Shown here: positions 1-12,421 of the stretch, piece after piece | How the letters are laid out: every line of letters starts with the position of its first letter | Position numbering within the stretch: position 1 is the first letter of the stretch | Origin: Stromatinia cepivora | Lineage: Eukaryota > Ascomycota > Leotiomycetes > Helotiales > Sclerotiniaceae | Length of the DNA stretch: 64,000 nt | Assembly: GCA_014898415.1 (NCBI GenBank) | Contig: RCTD01000003.1 | Location: forward strand, 1,674,001-1,738,000 | Direction of reading: 5' to 3' | Notes under the pieces: generated by a model | Database searches by the model: none | What the model was told of the DNA's origin: nothing | What the model saw: the letters and a program-made list of their open reading frames with translations, nothing else | Position numbers and translations under genes: made by a program

Positions 1-2527
1 CCTCATCTGATACCTCTATGGGTAGATTTAGCAAAGCAATACCTTCCGTAAGCCGTGGCATCATGAATACCGTGTTCTCTAACGGTAGGTATGCGCCAAT
101 GATGCTTTGGATGCCTTTCAGGTCCTGGGCAAAGCGAGCTGCGCCTAATGTTGTGAAATCCTGTTTGAGGAGGACTTCATTGAAAAGCAAATCTTCGAGA
201 GCTGAGATTGCTTGGCGCCAAGTTCGCATAAATGCAGGATAAGAAATGGTTTTCTCGAGATAGGCCATTTTCTCTTTCATTACCTAGCGAGGACATTAAG
301 TGTGGATTCAATTTGCGAGACAGGAATACACTCACTTGAAGAGGTTGATCAAGCTCGGCTGAAATTGTCAAAGACGACGTATAGTATGCTACTAAACCTG
401 ATTAGTAAAATGCTTGTCGGATAAAAGAAGGCTTACTTACTAGATTGAGAATCTTGACCAACTGTAGTCCATTGCGCTTGAGTGAGATAGGCTCTAAACT
501 CAGCTGGAATTGGATATTTGATCGCTCGTTGTAGAAGGTCTCCCGCGTTGCTCCTTATCTTCTTGAAGCCGTGGATCGCTGTATCGAAAATTGTTCCCTC
601 ACCCGTGCCTAGCTTGAGAGAAGTAGATAACTGAAGCTGCGAACATGTGATAGGACCAGCGATGGCACTTTCCGGATGTACGTCTCGTGCCCTATCATCC
701 AACTGGAAATATAATTCCACGAAAAACTAACCACATATCAGTATTTGACGTTATACTATTGTATCGAATGATAGAGATACTAACCATTTCATAGGCTAGA
801 GATTCAAGACTCGAGATAATATGATCTGCACTACCAAAAACTTTGCAAAGACTAACGAGCCCTGCCATTCCCTCGACAGACCGTTGCTGCTCTTTGGTGG
901 CGCCTGTGGCTATACGACCGACAGTTGAGGTAAGAGATACATAGGCGTCCAGAGATTCGGATAGGCGAATTTGATATCTATCAAGTACAGCAATTTGAGT
1001 ATTGAGGAAGAATCGAACTTTATGTGAGACTCTTCGTAGGTCTCTATATTGTGTTGTAATGGTCTTCAGGAGATCAGTAACCTTTGTAGCCCCAAAGGTA
1101 GTTTTAGTCTTCTGCGATTCGTTGCTGTCATAGTCAATATTCCCATTATCTGGCGATTGCATTATTTCTTCAAATCTCTGCAAGGCAAATTTCTCCTCAG
1201 CTCCTAACCAGGGAGCGAACCATTTATCTAGGACATGCCAAGTCACGCCAACCCAGCCGAATTCAATGTTACCACCATCATACTTATACTTGCTTCGGAC
1301 ACTATCATCCCAAATCATTAATTGGCCTATAAATTTACTCAAGTGCACGGGATCGTGCTGGATATCCTTCAAAACAATTTCGGTCTTGTCTTTGACCAAT
1401 GGCAAGAGTGCTGTGATGAAGGCAGATACGGGATCAATGTAAAGTGAATTCCCAGCCAGAGAACTACCCAAAAAGTGTGCAGCCAAAACTGGTCCAGCAT
1501 TAACTCGAAGATATGACTCATGCGAATCTATGACATCGAGGATCCAGTTCAGGTAATATTCTCCGAGCTGATTTTGTTAGAGCGTGTTCATGAACAATAA
1601 ATAGGAACTTACAAGGCTGCTGGCACTCGTAGGCGTGGTTCCCATGAAGTGATAGCGAAATTTCAATTCAATTTCTTTGACTAGAGCCGCAAAAGGGAGA
1701 AGTATAAGAGGTTCTCGAGCTTCTCTAATTTCTGGAGCTTGTAGATCCAAAAGTCTTCCAAAACATGTTTGCCATGTCCTAGAAACTTCGACATCCAGAT
1801 CTGGCCATTTCAAGGTTTTGAGTACATCCTGAAATTCTTTGACCATGATTTGGACCATTTGTGCCCATAAATGAGTCGCTGTCTGTTCCACATAGGCAAC
1901 GAGATGAGGAGCAGTAACTTCTGTGGTATTCTGGGTCGCTTGTAAAGCCATCGCAAGTTGTTTCAATCGCACATATGGCTTCAAAGCCTCGGTAGGATTG
2001 TCAGGTAAATTTTGACGAGCTTCCTTGGTCATGTCATCGACATCTTTCAATAGTTCAACATATGCTTGTGCCAGCTCAACTTGTCGTAGTTTCTCCATCG
2101 GTCCCTCCAAGCGCCGTACTGCTTCCTCTGGAGTATCTGAAGATGTAAGCATCATCAATCGCGCTCGCAGATCGTCTTGTTGCCGCTCAAAGGCTTGAGT
2201 TTTTTGGGCTAGCGACGAAGTGTGATTTGCTGCGGCTCTTTTGGCCTCTGCGAGCTTGGTTGTGGCATCTCTCAACTGTGTAGAGTCCTTATTAGCTAGT
2301 GGAGTGAGGTTCACGGAGATATCGCGACTTACTTGCTCTTCCAATTGCTTTTGCTTCGCATTTACATTCTCTAATAAGCTCGATAGGCTGCTCATATCTG
2401 CTGTAGTCTGGATTTTGTCGTTCAACCAATCTTCAACTCTGATATTTCTTTCCCCGACTGGTATATCGACATTCGGATTGCATAAATAAGCCTTCGGGCT
2501 ACGCTCCAGCTCTATTTGAAGCGACAT
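1..2527 (-). CDS. TIP20: TIP20/RINT1-family vesicle tethering protein (3' end runs off the window)
   Basis: Membrane-tethering subunit of the Dsl1/NRZ complex, which receives Golgi-derived COPI vesicles at the endoplasmic reticulum. Five exons read on the minus strand: 2527-1613, 1567-785, 726-441, 358-336 and 283-1, all with GT-AG introns and continuous phase. The N-terminal ~200 residues are coiled-coil-like (for example SSLLENVNAKQKQLEEQVSR). The middle shows ILDVIDSHESYLRV and the last exon shows LLKQDFTTLGAARFAQDLKG, both of which I recognise as RINT1/TIP20 family blocks. The fourth exon is only 23 nt. The protein is open at the window edge (about 750 residues visible), so its stop codon is not seen. 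The start is the first ATG and is followed directly by the family-like MSLQIELE. It shares a 382-bp divergent promoter with DNA ligase I. Family assignment is firm; the internal exon borders are inferred. Confidence 0.85.
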
Positions 2528-2909
2528 GTTTCAATGTGGTTAATCGGGTTGCTTCCTCAACTAGCAGTCGCAATGATTAAAGTTGTCCTCAGTTAAGGTT
2601 AACAAGTTGAAATTTAGCGATCTCAGGGTCGCCAAAAAAGCGCCATTTCCGGGGCCCCCTCATTCAAAAACGACGTCACCACAGCCTGAAATCTGCCGCC
2701 CGCGTCACGTCCACAGGTAAATGCGGGACGCGATTTTCTCCAATGGTACAATTCACTTTAGGCGTGAGATGTTTTATACTCATGATTTCATGAACGTTTT
2801 TTGCTACTCGACAAAAGTTCTTACAATGGCTCACAGATGATAATACTAATCACATTCGCAACAATTTACCCTACCATTTCCCATTGAAGTGGCGAAACGC
2901 ATTGAGAAA
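2528..2909. promoter_or_regulatory. Divergent promoter TIP20 / DNA ligase I, with MCB-like and CRE-like sites
   Basis: This 382-bp spacer drives both flanking genes. It holds a GC-rich patch at 2640-2735, unlike the AT-rich remainder. Within the patch, ACGCG at 2728-2732 matches the core of the MluI cell-cycle box bound by MBF, known to drive DNA ligase in yeasts, and GACGTCA near 2671 resembles a CRE/bZIP half site. A five-codon upstream ORF (ATG at 2826, stop at 2838-2840) precedes the ligase start. The functional role of these sites is inferred only from the motifs. Confidence 0.35.
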
Positions 2910-5752
2910 ATGGGGACACCTACGAAGCGGAGGAAGCTCAACAATGATACAAAGTCGAATGGTTCTCGAAATCTCGACTTCTTTTTTGGAAAGCGAAAGA
3001 AAGAGGAACAAGGGTTGCCATCTCAACTAGTGGGTAGTCCATCCCTAGATGTTCCCGATGGCGCCGGTCCCTCTGAATTGACAGACGAGCAACTGGCAAG
3101 AAAGTTACAGGAGGAATGGGATCGGGAACCAATTGGCACAAATGAGGTGACTGAAGGTCTTCCGGTCGAAACCGATGGGCAGCCACGTGTGACTCCAGGC
3201 TCTGCTATTCCTACCAGCCATACAAGTGAAGAGATACCGAGTGATAGCATTCCCGACCAGCCTACCATAAAATCGGTCAACCCAATTATCAATAAGAATA
3301 CCCTCTCACTACAATCGGCTGGCACAGCGGAAGATACTATATCGTCGAACATACCATTAGATGAAAGCCCCTTAACCTTCGAACCTTCGAAATATGTGTT
3401 TGATCTGCAAAAACATTGGGCTGCAGAAGGAGGGGATGCATCTTATGCTCTCTTGACAAGATGCTTTATACTCGTGAATAGTACTCAGAGCCGCATAAAG
3501 ATAGTAGATACTCTAGTCAATTTGCTGAGGGTGATCATCGAGGGTGATCCCGATTCTCTTCTACCTAGTGTACGTTCAAGCCATTCTTACAAATCTTTTA
3601 TGAGCAAAATATAGCAAATTCCCGCCAGAACCCATATATGATTCCTTCAAGCCTCTCTATGTATCATACTACATATCCCATGCTCTACTTGTATTAATTC
3701 TCAATATAGGTCTGGCTCGCGACGAATGCAATATCACCACCATACATATCCCTCGAACTAGGTTTGGGTGGTTCGGCCATTTCAAAGGCATTGAAAAACG
3801 TGTGCGGGCTAGATTCCAGGTCCTTGAAGACATTGTATGACAAGCACGGTGATGCTGGCGATGTGGCTTTTGAGGCTAAGAAGAGACAGAGTTTTACTTT
3901 AAGAAAACCGAAACCACTAACGATAAAAGGAGTCTATCAATCTCTGGTCAAAATAGCTAGGACACAAGGAACCGGCAGTAGCGAGATCAAACAAAGAATT
4001 GTCGATCGATTATTGCAAGACGCTAGAGGAGCAGAGGAGAGTCGATATGTTGTCAGGACCCTCTGCCAACATGTGAGTAATTATTTTAATTATTTACAAT
4101 ACATCCCAAACTGTAATTTTTGTGGAATATCATTGTCAAATTTCTTTCCCATACGAATCTAACTTGCCTACCAGCTCCGTATTGGTGCGGTTAAAACTAC
4201 AATGTTGATTGCTTTATCTCGAGCTTTCCAGCTATCTAGACCACCTGGAGCAGACTTCCCTCTTAAGTCACAACAAGAGCTGGCAAAGCTTAAAAAGGAA
4301 GTCTTGGCCGAGGTGTGGTCCAAGGGTGAAGAAATTGTGAAAGCATGCTTTGCTAAAAGGCCCAATTACAACGACCTGATACCCGTTTTACTTGAGATTG
4401 GAGTCTGCGAGGAGCTACTGATTAGATGCGGACTAGCCTTACATATTCCATTACGCCCCATGTTAGGGAGCATTACCAGAGATCTTGCAGAAATGCTTAC
4501 GAAACTTCAAGGTCGTGATTTCAGTTGTGAGTATAAGTATGATGGACAGCGAGCCCAAGTTCATTGTGATGAGAATGGAAAAGTGTCAATATTTTCCAGG
4601 CACCTTGAACTCATGACAGACAAATATCCTGATTTGGTGGCCTTGATACCGAAGATACGTGGGGAAGGTGTCGACAGTTTCATCATGGAAGGAGAGGTCG
4701 TTTCTGTTGATAGGGAATCTGGTGATCTAAAAACTTTTCAATCTTTGGCAAACCGGGCGAGAAAAGATGTGGCAATTGGGAGCGTTACTATTGATGTGTG
4801 TCTCTTCTCCTTTGATTTGATGTATCTGAATGGAGAATCACTTCTCAATCGAACATTCAGGGAAAGGCGAGAACTTCTTCGGGGTTTGTTCGTTGAGGTA
4901 CCGAACCAGTTCACATGGGTAAAGAGTATTGATGCTACTTCTCAGGATTCAGAGGTTGTCTTAGAATTCTTCAAAAGTGCGACAGAGCGAAAGTGTGAGG
5001 GAATTATGTCGAAAATTTTAGATGATTTACCTAGCACTACGTTACCTGAGTCCGAGGAAGCCTCAGAAGGACCTGAGCCCTCTATTCTCCAAACTTCCCA
5101 AAAACAATCCAAAGGAAAAAATAAATCTGCAGAAAAAGAACCCGAGAAGAAAACGCGTCGAAAAGCTTTATTATCTACCTATGAGCCCGACAAACGACTG
5201 GACTCTTGGCTGAAAGTGAAAAAAGACTATAGTGCTTCATTTGATACATTGGATTTGATACCTGTCGCTGCATGGCATGGCCAAGGACGCAAGGCAAAAT
5301 TCTGGTCACCAATTCTCCTTGCGGTTCGTAACGATGAGACTGGCACTCTGGAAGCTGTGTGCAAGTGTATCTCGGGATTTAGTGACACATTCTACAAGGC
5401 CAACAAAGAATTCTACGCAGAGGGGGGCGAGCATGTTCTAGGAGGAAAACCAAATTATGTCGATTATCGAGGAGGGCACCCCGATGTTTGGTTCGAACCG
5501 CAAGAGGTCTGGGAGGTGGCTTATGCGGACATCACAATTAGTCCGGTGTATAGAGCAGCAATCGGTCTTGTGAGTGATGAAAAGGGATTAAGTTTGAGGT
5601 TTCCAAGATTCTTGAAAAAGAGAGAGGATAAGTCTATAGAAGAAGCAAGCACAAGTGAGTTTCTTGCTGGGTTATGGAGGAAGCAGGAGCAAAAGGTAGA
5701 TGACGGGAAGGATAAATTAGAGGAAACATATCCGGAGGAGGATGAGGAATAA
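2910..5752 (+). CDS. LIG1: ATP-dependent DNA ligase I (Cdc9 type)
   Basis: Seals nicks between Okazaki fragments and in excision repair in the nucleus. Three exons, 2910-3569, 3710-4072 and 4175-5752, give 866 residues. An N-terminal basic stretch (TPTKRRKL) and NLDFFFGKRK resemble a nuclear signal and a PCNA-interacting box. The DNA-binding domain follows in exon 2. The nucleotidyltransferase motif I is EYKYDGQRAQ with the AMP-accepting lysine near residue 462; motif III is FIMEGEVVSVD, motif IV CEGIMSK, motif V LDSWLKVKKDY. A charged segment of about 50 residues (roughly 624-674) sits between motifs IV and V, where animal ligase I has only a few residues. I chose ATG 2910; an in-frame GTG at 2889 is not a likely start. 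Family certain; exon borders well supported by frame continuity. Confidence 0.95.
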
Positions 5753-6130
5753 TTGATACATCACAAAGCTATTCTTAGTGAATGGTAAAAGGGCTATCGG
5801 GAGGATACCATACCTGTTGGAAAAGTATTGTAACCTTAATATTTACCTGTGTTAGAAGTTGTTACAAGTAAGGCCTGGATATCACACATCTACAGCATTG
5901 CTGCAATTGTATCCTAAACAAACGAATGAAGTCACTTTAAAAACATAGACTTATGTAGTCTGATCATGGCTAAATCCTCAAAACCCACTTTATTTAAGTA
6001 TCGTTGCCGAGCCAACATGGAAGAAGTCGCAACCTCGGAAAAAGAAGAGACGATAACTGAACATTAACAACTCAATGATATTAATTTGAGGCTTAAATCA
6101 TAGTCAATTTTTATCACGACAGTATACATT
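5753..6130. other. Intergenic spacer between LIG1 and the SprT/HMG gene
   Basis: About 380 bp, AT-rich, containing the ligase 3' UTR and the promoter of the next gene on the same strand. I see no ORF, RNA gene or repeat in it. Confidence 0.6.
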
Positions 6131-8134
6131 ATGGCGAGACTTGTGGTGTATAGTAGCGATGAGGAGTTTCCGGATGTAAATGAGGTGATTCGAGGGAAAG
6201 CGGGAACAACCATAACATCGACGACAACACGAAAAGTATCGGGAGAAACAAGTAGGAAAATCGACCGAAATGAACCGGCGAAAAGTATTTCAAGGAAGGG
6301 GAAAGAATCGATGATTTCAAATGTCAAGGAATTGGATAGTGATGAGATAAATGGTTCTGAGAATGCAAAACCTAAAGCTAGGAAGCGCATACTGAAGCAG
6401 AATTTGGATAATCCACTTTTAAAACCATTGAGTATGAACACAAAGGGGTCGAGTACAGAGCCTAGAAAGGCATCGGCTTCAAACTCGGCTGTTCCGATGC
6501 CAAAAGTGTTGAAGGAGGAACCAAGGGAGAAACCAATGGCTCGAAAACCTAGGATACCAGATTTTGATGAGGAGCGAAAGACAACTGCTCGGAAACCTAG
6601 GATACCGGATTCAGACGAGGAGGAGGAAGAGGATGAGGATGAATCGGATGATCTATCGGATTTCATAGTGGACGACGATGATTCTGACGCGTTTAAGACG
6701 CCACCAAAATCAACTCGGAAACTAGTCAGAGGTCGAAGGACAGTGGTGGAAGAGTCGAGCGATACTGATACAGAAGATGAAATTCTGCGCCAGCTTCTAG
6801 ACAGAACTTCAATTAACGACAAAGAAACACCTCCTGAATTCAAAGCGCCAGAGTTGAAACCGCCAAAAAGAACCGAGAAAGTCGAGATTCGACCAGGTAC
6901 ATCTTCTAGCTTCGATGATAATGGAGCCGTTTTACGATTGTAAGCAATTAGATTCCACGATAGTAGATATATACTAATAAATACAAGCTCGCCATCACCC
7001 AGAAAAGTCTCAAAAGGAGTCCGACTATCAACTCCTCCAGGAAGCCCAGAACTCAAACCTCGAGGCCTCGTATCACCTAAAAAGTTATCACGCATACCGT
7101 CTACGCCCCATCGTCCAAGTATGGATAGTTTCTGGTCACAAGATCTCGTCAATGACTGGAATGATCAATACTCCCCCATGAAGACTCTCCAACCAATTAC
7201 CAAGCCCAAACTCCAACCTCCTTCCACATCCGGCGGTACCGGTCTCTTCAAGAAACCCGTTCCAGCTAAACCTGCCCGTCTCGACAAGGATTTCAAAAAA
7301 GCATTCTCAACAGCTAAACACACCATCGCCTCAGATTTCCTCGCCGAACTCGACTCCAAAATAACATCTGGTCGTATAGCCCAACTCTCCGCCTCTACAG
7401 GCGGCGTCCAAATAATCTGGTCCAAAAAACTCATCACCACAGCCGGACGCGCAAACTGGAGACGGGAGACCATTAAACCTCCCTCTTTAAACATAGATTC
7501 CCAAGAAACATCCGTCAAATATCGACACTACGCCTCCATCGAACTAGCCGAAAAAGTAATCGACGACGAAAACCGACTTCTCAATGTCCTCGCGCATGAA
7601 TTTTGTCACTTAGCCAATTTCATGATCTCCAACATAAAAACGAATCCGCACGGTAAAGAATTCAAAGCATGGGCCACGAAATGCTCTGCTGAATTCGGGC
7701 ATCGCGGCATCGAAGTCACCACGAAACATAGCTACGAGATTGAATATAAATACATGTGGGAATGTATAGAACAAGGCTGCGGAACACTGTTTAAACGACA
7801 TTCGAAGAGTATTGATACGCAGAGACATCGATGTGGTGCTTGTAAGGGTGTTTTGGTACAGATTAAACCGGTGCCTAGGGGGAAGGCGACCGGGAAGGAG
7901 AATGAGTATCAGGTTTTTGTGAGGGAGAATATGAAGAGGATTAGGGAGGAGAATCCGGGGAGTCCGCAGAAGGATATTATGGGCTTGGTGGGGAAGAGGT
8001 ATCAGGAGTATAAGGCTAGTAAGGCTGCGAAGGCTGGAGTGGAGATGGCGCATTCGAAGGAGAGTGCACTTGATGATGAGGAGGTGGAAGTCGTTTCGAG
8101 GAGACTTGATTTCTTGGATTTAACGACTCCTTGA
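6131..8134 (+). CDS. SprT-like metalloprotease with zinc finger and HMG box (GCNA/ACRC-like)
   Basis: Likely nuclear protease for DNA-protein crosslinks. Two exons, 6131-6939 and 6988-8134, join in phase (branch site ATACTAATAA just before the acceptor) to give 651 residues. The first ~310 residues are disordered and strongly charged, with an acidic run EEEEEDEDESDD and two hydrophobic-plus-acidic stretches, RLVVYSSDEE at the N-terminus and DFIVDDDDSD, that look like SUMO-interacting motifs. The SprT domain carries HEFCH (His473, Glu474, His477), the HExxH zinc site, with a further His downstream in NPHGKEF. A four-cysteine ribbon follows (WECIEQGC ... HRCGACKG), then an HMG-box-like end (YQVFVRENMKRIREENP). 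The order disordered acidic region, SprT, zinc ribbon, HMG box is that of GCNA rather than Spartan or Wss1. Function is inferred from that architecture. Confidence 0.85.
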
Positions 8135-8444
8135 ATTGTTCTCGAAGAATCAATTTATTCTTGAGATTTGTTAACTGAATTATGAAATCCTTCCTATGTA
8201 TACCAAATCTCATAACGAATGCTTATTTTGTAAATCAGCATTGCCCTTCCTGACAAAATAAATGAAAATATGAAAACCACCCATAAGACATCATCACGGA
8301 ATCCCGCCATCCACCCAGTCCACGGTAAATCATTCGCCATACCGTGCCATTTCATCAGATTTCACCAATACCATTCCCTTTCATCCAATCCCCCAAAGCC
8401 CATGCATCTCCAAACCCCTTTACCCCTCTCATCCCTCCTCCCAC
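8135..8444. other. Convergent 3' region
   Basis: A 310-bp spacer between two convergent genes, rich in pyrimidine on the plus strand. No coding signal is seen; it should contain both 3' UTRs. Confidence 0.6.
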
Positions 8445-9264
8445 CTAAACCTCATCAAAAAGCCCCCAATCCTTAATCTTAAACGTCTCCCAAATCTTCG
8501 CCGCATGTTCCACCGCATTCTCAATCAACTTTCCCTGTTTCCCCAATTGCAAATCCACATCATCGGCCGAATACTCGCCTTTAATATGTGGAACATTAAT
8601 CGTGACCAAAATATCCGTACTCTCCCGCTCCAAACGAATCAGATTGAGTACTATGGCTGTGAAATCTGGGGCCGAGGCACGGGAGTTGGGATCGTGCGGT
8701 GGTGTTTGAGTTGCGATTAGGGTGTATGCTGGTGTGCCTTCTCTTTGGGGTTGTCAGCTTTGCTGATACGGATATTCGGGAGGGCACGTGATGTGGTGGG
8801 ATGAGATGGATGTGATGGGAATCAGGGATAGAAAGGGCGGAAGTAAGAGGAATGAATGGATGAGAGGCACTTACGGTAATTTAGAAAACTTAGTATCGGT
8901 AATCGACCATACTTTAACGGTATCAAGATCCGAATCAACGATATCTTCCAAATGAGTCGTCATAGCCGCTCCATCGGTCGCCGGGCTAGAACCTGCTGTA
9001 CCTACTCGCTCCGTGATATCGAAGATAATACTTGTAAATCCATCTTTATCTAAGTATACTTCTTGATGATCGGGAACTTGTCTTATTGTACTATGATATT
9101 TGTCAGTTAATGTGGTGATGTTTGAGTTTTATCAGAAGGTGGGGATGGATGGGTTTGATGTTGGTTGTTTTTCTTTTTTAATCTTACCTAACGTCGGCGA
9201 ATGTAGAGGGGAGATCAACTATGAGGGCGCCCCCGAAGAGAGGAGTGGAAGTATATGTAGTCAT
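8445..9264 (-). CDS. MOG1: Ran-binding nuclear import factor Mog1
   Basis: Mog1 binds Ran GTPase and promotes nucleotide release, supporting nuclear protein import. Three exons on the minus strand, 9264-9188, 9081-8875 and 8742-8445, join to a 193-residue protein, the normal size for the family. The N-terminus TPLFGGALIVDLPSTFADVR followed by QVPDHQEVYLD is the family hallmark; the second exon continues with SIIFDITERV and the last exon has FTAIVLNLIRLE and ILVTINVPH. An in-frame stop in the second intron shows that the acceptor must be at 8743/8742. The phases agree at all joins. It is convergent with the SprT/HMG gene. Confidence 0.9.
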
Positions 9265-10054
9265 GTTCGAAGATATATATTTGGTGTTGTATATCGTGTG
9301 AGAAGTTGGCGATGGGGTTGGATTGCTTTGATATGTTGTGTTGGTAGGGCTGCAGTTTGGATGGCAGGGTAAGACGTCACTTGTTGGTGACTCGCTTGAT
9401 GAGGAACAGGGAAGATGGGAAGAACAACAAATGTATGCCCAATGCTTCTTTTGGGTATTCTTTTGGGTATTAAATGTTGTATTCTTCTTGGTATAGTTTG
9501 TGTGGAATTTGAATTGAGTATGAGATGAGATAAAAAGAGAGCGGGTGAATAAATTTAGATGATATCGATTGATGTTCGGTTTTAATTGCTCACCTAGGCA
9601 GGTTTTAGCGGGGTGTGCGCATACTTGAATTCCTTCCAGTTTTCATCCCATCTTTTTACACATTTATATTCAGAGAACTCAGTATCAAAAACTTTCCATC
9701 GATTCTATTTTAAATTGTATAGTCTCATTGTCTGATACATATTGCACAATTTCATCGGGGGCTTGGCATGTATAAGTAGGTACTGCGAAATACTGTTATA
9801 TGCAATTCAATTTAGAGTATTTGTAGAAACCTACACACTCGGTGTAGTGTGTTTATCATACTCAAATCGTATATTGGATGGGTTCTCGCAGTTGCAAGGC
9901 TTCGTTGCACCTCGTTTTCATTCATGGACTTGCAGCCTTCTTGATTTAGGTTGGTGCGTGTAGTACTCACATTTAAGAGAAGAGTGGAAATACTCATTGA
10001 AATCGAATTGACTACAACTTTAGCTGCTTTTTGCGTTTTCGTTACCATAGAATC
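9265..10054. other. Intergenic region upstream of MOG1
   Basis: About 790 bp of AT-rich DNA between the MOG1 start and the beginning of the HET relic. It should hold the MOG1 promoter. No other coding or RNA feature is recognised. Confidence 0.5.
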
Positions 10055-12421
10055 ATGCTTTGCAAAGTCTGTAAATCGATTGACTTTGGAGATCTATGTT
10101 ATCGCTAGTTACAACTAGTTTGTGATCCGTTCGCAGCCGGGCCAGAGACTCGACACTATGCCAACTATAAAAGCCTCGCAGGATCAGCGCGAAAAGGCTG
10201 TGGATTGTGCAATGCGGTTAAAAAGGGTATGCGCTTGGCATCCATCTATGAGGGAATTTTCAAGATTACAACGGGGATCTCACAGTACGTTGCGGACCAG
10301 GATATTGTTCTGGCCCAAAGCGAACAATAAAGGATGATTTCACCAGAGGAGTTGCTGAATTTTGGTTTGAGTGGAAGATTTATGACAAAGAGGGGATAAA
10401 GCAATTTCGTTCTGTTATTCACAATTTTTGTGAAGACGCATATGCAGCATCGCAGCTCCAGAAGTCAAAACTAACACACGCATACATAGAATCCCCCGCT
10501 GCCGCATTGAACATCATCGGTGGGCGGCCTTTTTTCGTAACACTTTGCTTCTCACAATCCTGTGAAACTGCTCGAACGTGGCTTCAGGATTGTCTTGAAA
10601 GCCATCAAGGTTTCTGTCCAGGCAAACGAGCTGCTCTGCCTTCGTGTGTTATTGACGTTGGATCCGACAACAATTTTGGGACACCACACATACATATTAG
10701 TAAGGATGGTGAAATGGGTAGTTGGGTTGTGTTAAGCCATTGTTGGGGCCAGATCCATAGCCATGTGACCAATGTCACCAGTCCGAGCTGTAGAATGCGT
10801 TCTGTCTCTGTCCAAGAGCTTCCACCTACGCTGAAAGATGCCATTATAGTCACTAGGTGTATGGGATTCAAATATCTGTGGACTAATTCGATCTGCATTC
10901 TACAAGGTTCCGACGCCGTCGCCCAAGCAGATTAATTGTTTGAGTCGGAACGCATGCGAGATGATTATAAAGATATTGTGTATTATGTATTACCGTCGAC
11001 GACGCGTCTTCAGATCAGGAAGGCTTCCTGAGCATTTCGCGCGCATAAGGGACAAGTGTTTCTGTTTCCCTGTCGCTAAATCATTGGGGCCCGCCGAGTC
11101 TTGCACAACACACCCCGAAGCAGATACCAACCCTCGGTCCGAATCCCCTGGTCGCCGTCGCACCGCTCTTGCTACTAGGGGGTGGACACTACAAGAACAC
11201 GTTCTATCTCCACGTGTTTTACATTACATTTCCAAGCAACTAGTCTGGAATTCCTAGCTTCAAAAACTCTCCGGGCCAAATGTAAATCCGGAAATCTTGT
11301 GGTCAAGTGATAGGCTTAGGTTCAAGATGGACCCCAAAAGATTTTTTTTGGCCCCAAACTATGGGCAAAATTATATATCAGAGAATTTTGGCCCTTCATA
11401 TGCCCAGCCACTTGACCTAAGAAAGCGCTGGTATAGCTTGGTCAATGAGTACGCAGCTCGTTCCCTCACATTCGAGACCGACCGACTCTTTGCATTGGCT
11501 GCTTTAACACAAGAAATCGAAACACATTTCGGATTGACTTCTTGGATGGGGATATGGGCCGAAGACATTCATGACGGCCTTCTCTGGAGCACGAGTGGGG
11601 CGAGAAGTATCCCAGAAGCATATGTTGCACCTTCATGGAGCTGGGCCAGCCTCGGACTCGAAAATCAGAATCTGGGTCGTGATGTTGGCTATTATTCAAA
11701 CTCCGAGGAGGGGAGGATCAATAGTTCAAGATTTAGAGCACAGATAACTGGCTGTGAGATCATAACTGCCGATGGGATTTCTAATGGGCGCATTTTATCT
11801 GCGAAACTCACACTTCGCACTCTTTGTGTTAATTTAGATCACTGGCCAGTCTCAGGAGATGTGACTATAGCACGCCCGAACATGATATTCCCGGAAGCAC
11901 GTAGCCCTGGGCAGCTTTTACTAAAATTCGATCGATTATCAGAAGATGGCTCGCTCAAGTTGCGATCTTTACGAGTCAAAGCTTTTCCGCCAGAGAGAAA
12001 AGGCTTCCTAAGATCGGTATCCTCTTTCATCTATACTCATCCAGCAAAATCGAAAAATCGTCCTGTGCCAAATTTCAACAAAGCAGCTCAGGCTCGAATA
12101 CAAGAAACATCAGGAGCCTTGCCAGAGCAGGCGTCCTCAGACACATACGTCTCGCGCCCCGACCCCACTTTTTTTCGAGTTGAACAACCACTCCAAAAGC
12201 TCTCTACCCTGCAGCGCACTTCCAGTGGCCTGACAATGGTACAAATTGGAAGCATCCCTGGACTTTTCGATATTGACAAGCAATGTTTTAGTGTGATATG
12301 TCTCGTCGTTGAGCCAGGGACTGAAGAGGGAACGTTCAGGAGGGTTGGTTTAGCTCAAGTCCCGAACTCGCAAAAATTCAGTTCAGTGCCATGGGAGATG
12401 CGTACTATCGTGCTTGTATGA
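10055..12421 (+). pseudogene. HET-domain (heterokaryon incompatibility) gene, broken by stops and frameshifts
   Basis: HET-domain proteins act in non-self recognition and cell death after hyphal fusion. Typical blocks follow one another in the expected order but in three different frames: an N-terminal MLCKVCKSIDF at 10055, YKSLAGSARKGCGLC near 10160, WVVLSHCWG near 10720, LPPTLKDAIIVTRCMG near 10820, SSDQEGFLSISRA near 11010, ALATRGWTLQEHVLSPRVLH near 11180, and finally a long open segment 11297-12421 with RSLTFETDRLFALAALTQ and APSWSWASL. Stops lie inside conserved regions at 10106 (TAG), 10328 (TAA), 10933 (TAA) and 11255 (TAG). Several stops could derive from C-to-T change of glutamine codons, which would fit repeat-induced mutation, but that is inference. 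Splicing cannot remove all defects, since the stop at 10933 falls within the core motif region. Confidence 0.85.

Noticed and set aside
6064..7152. 362-codon minus-strand ORF rich in serine
   Set aside because: It is antisense to the acidic, Ser/Lys-rich first exon of the SprT/HMG gene; its composition is the mirror of that exon.
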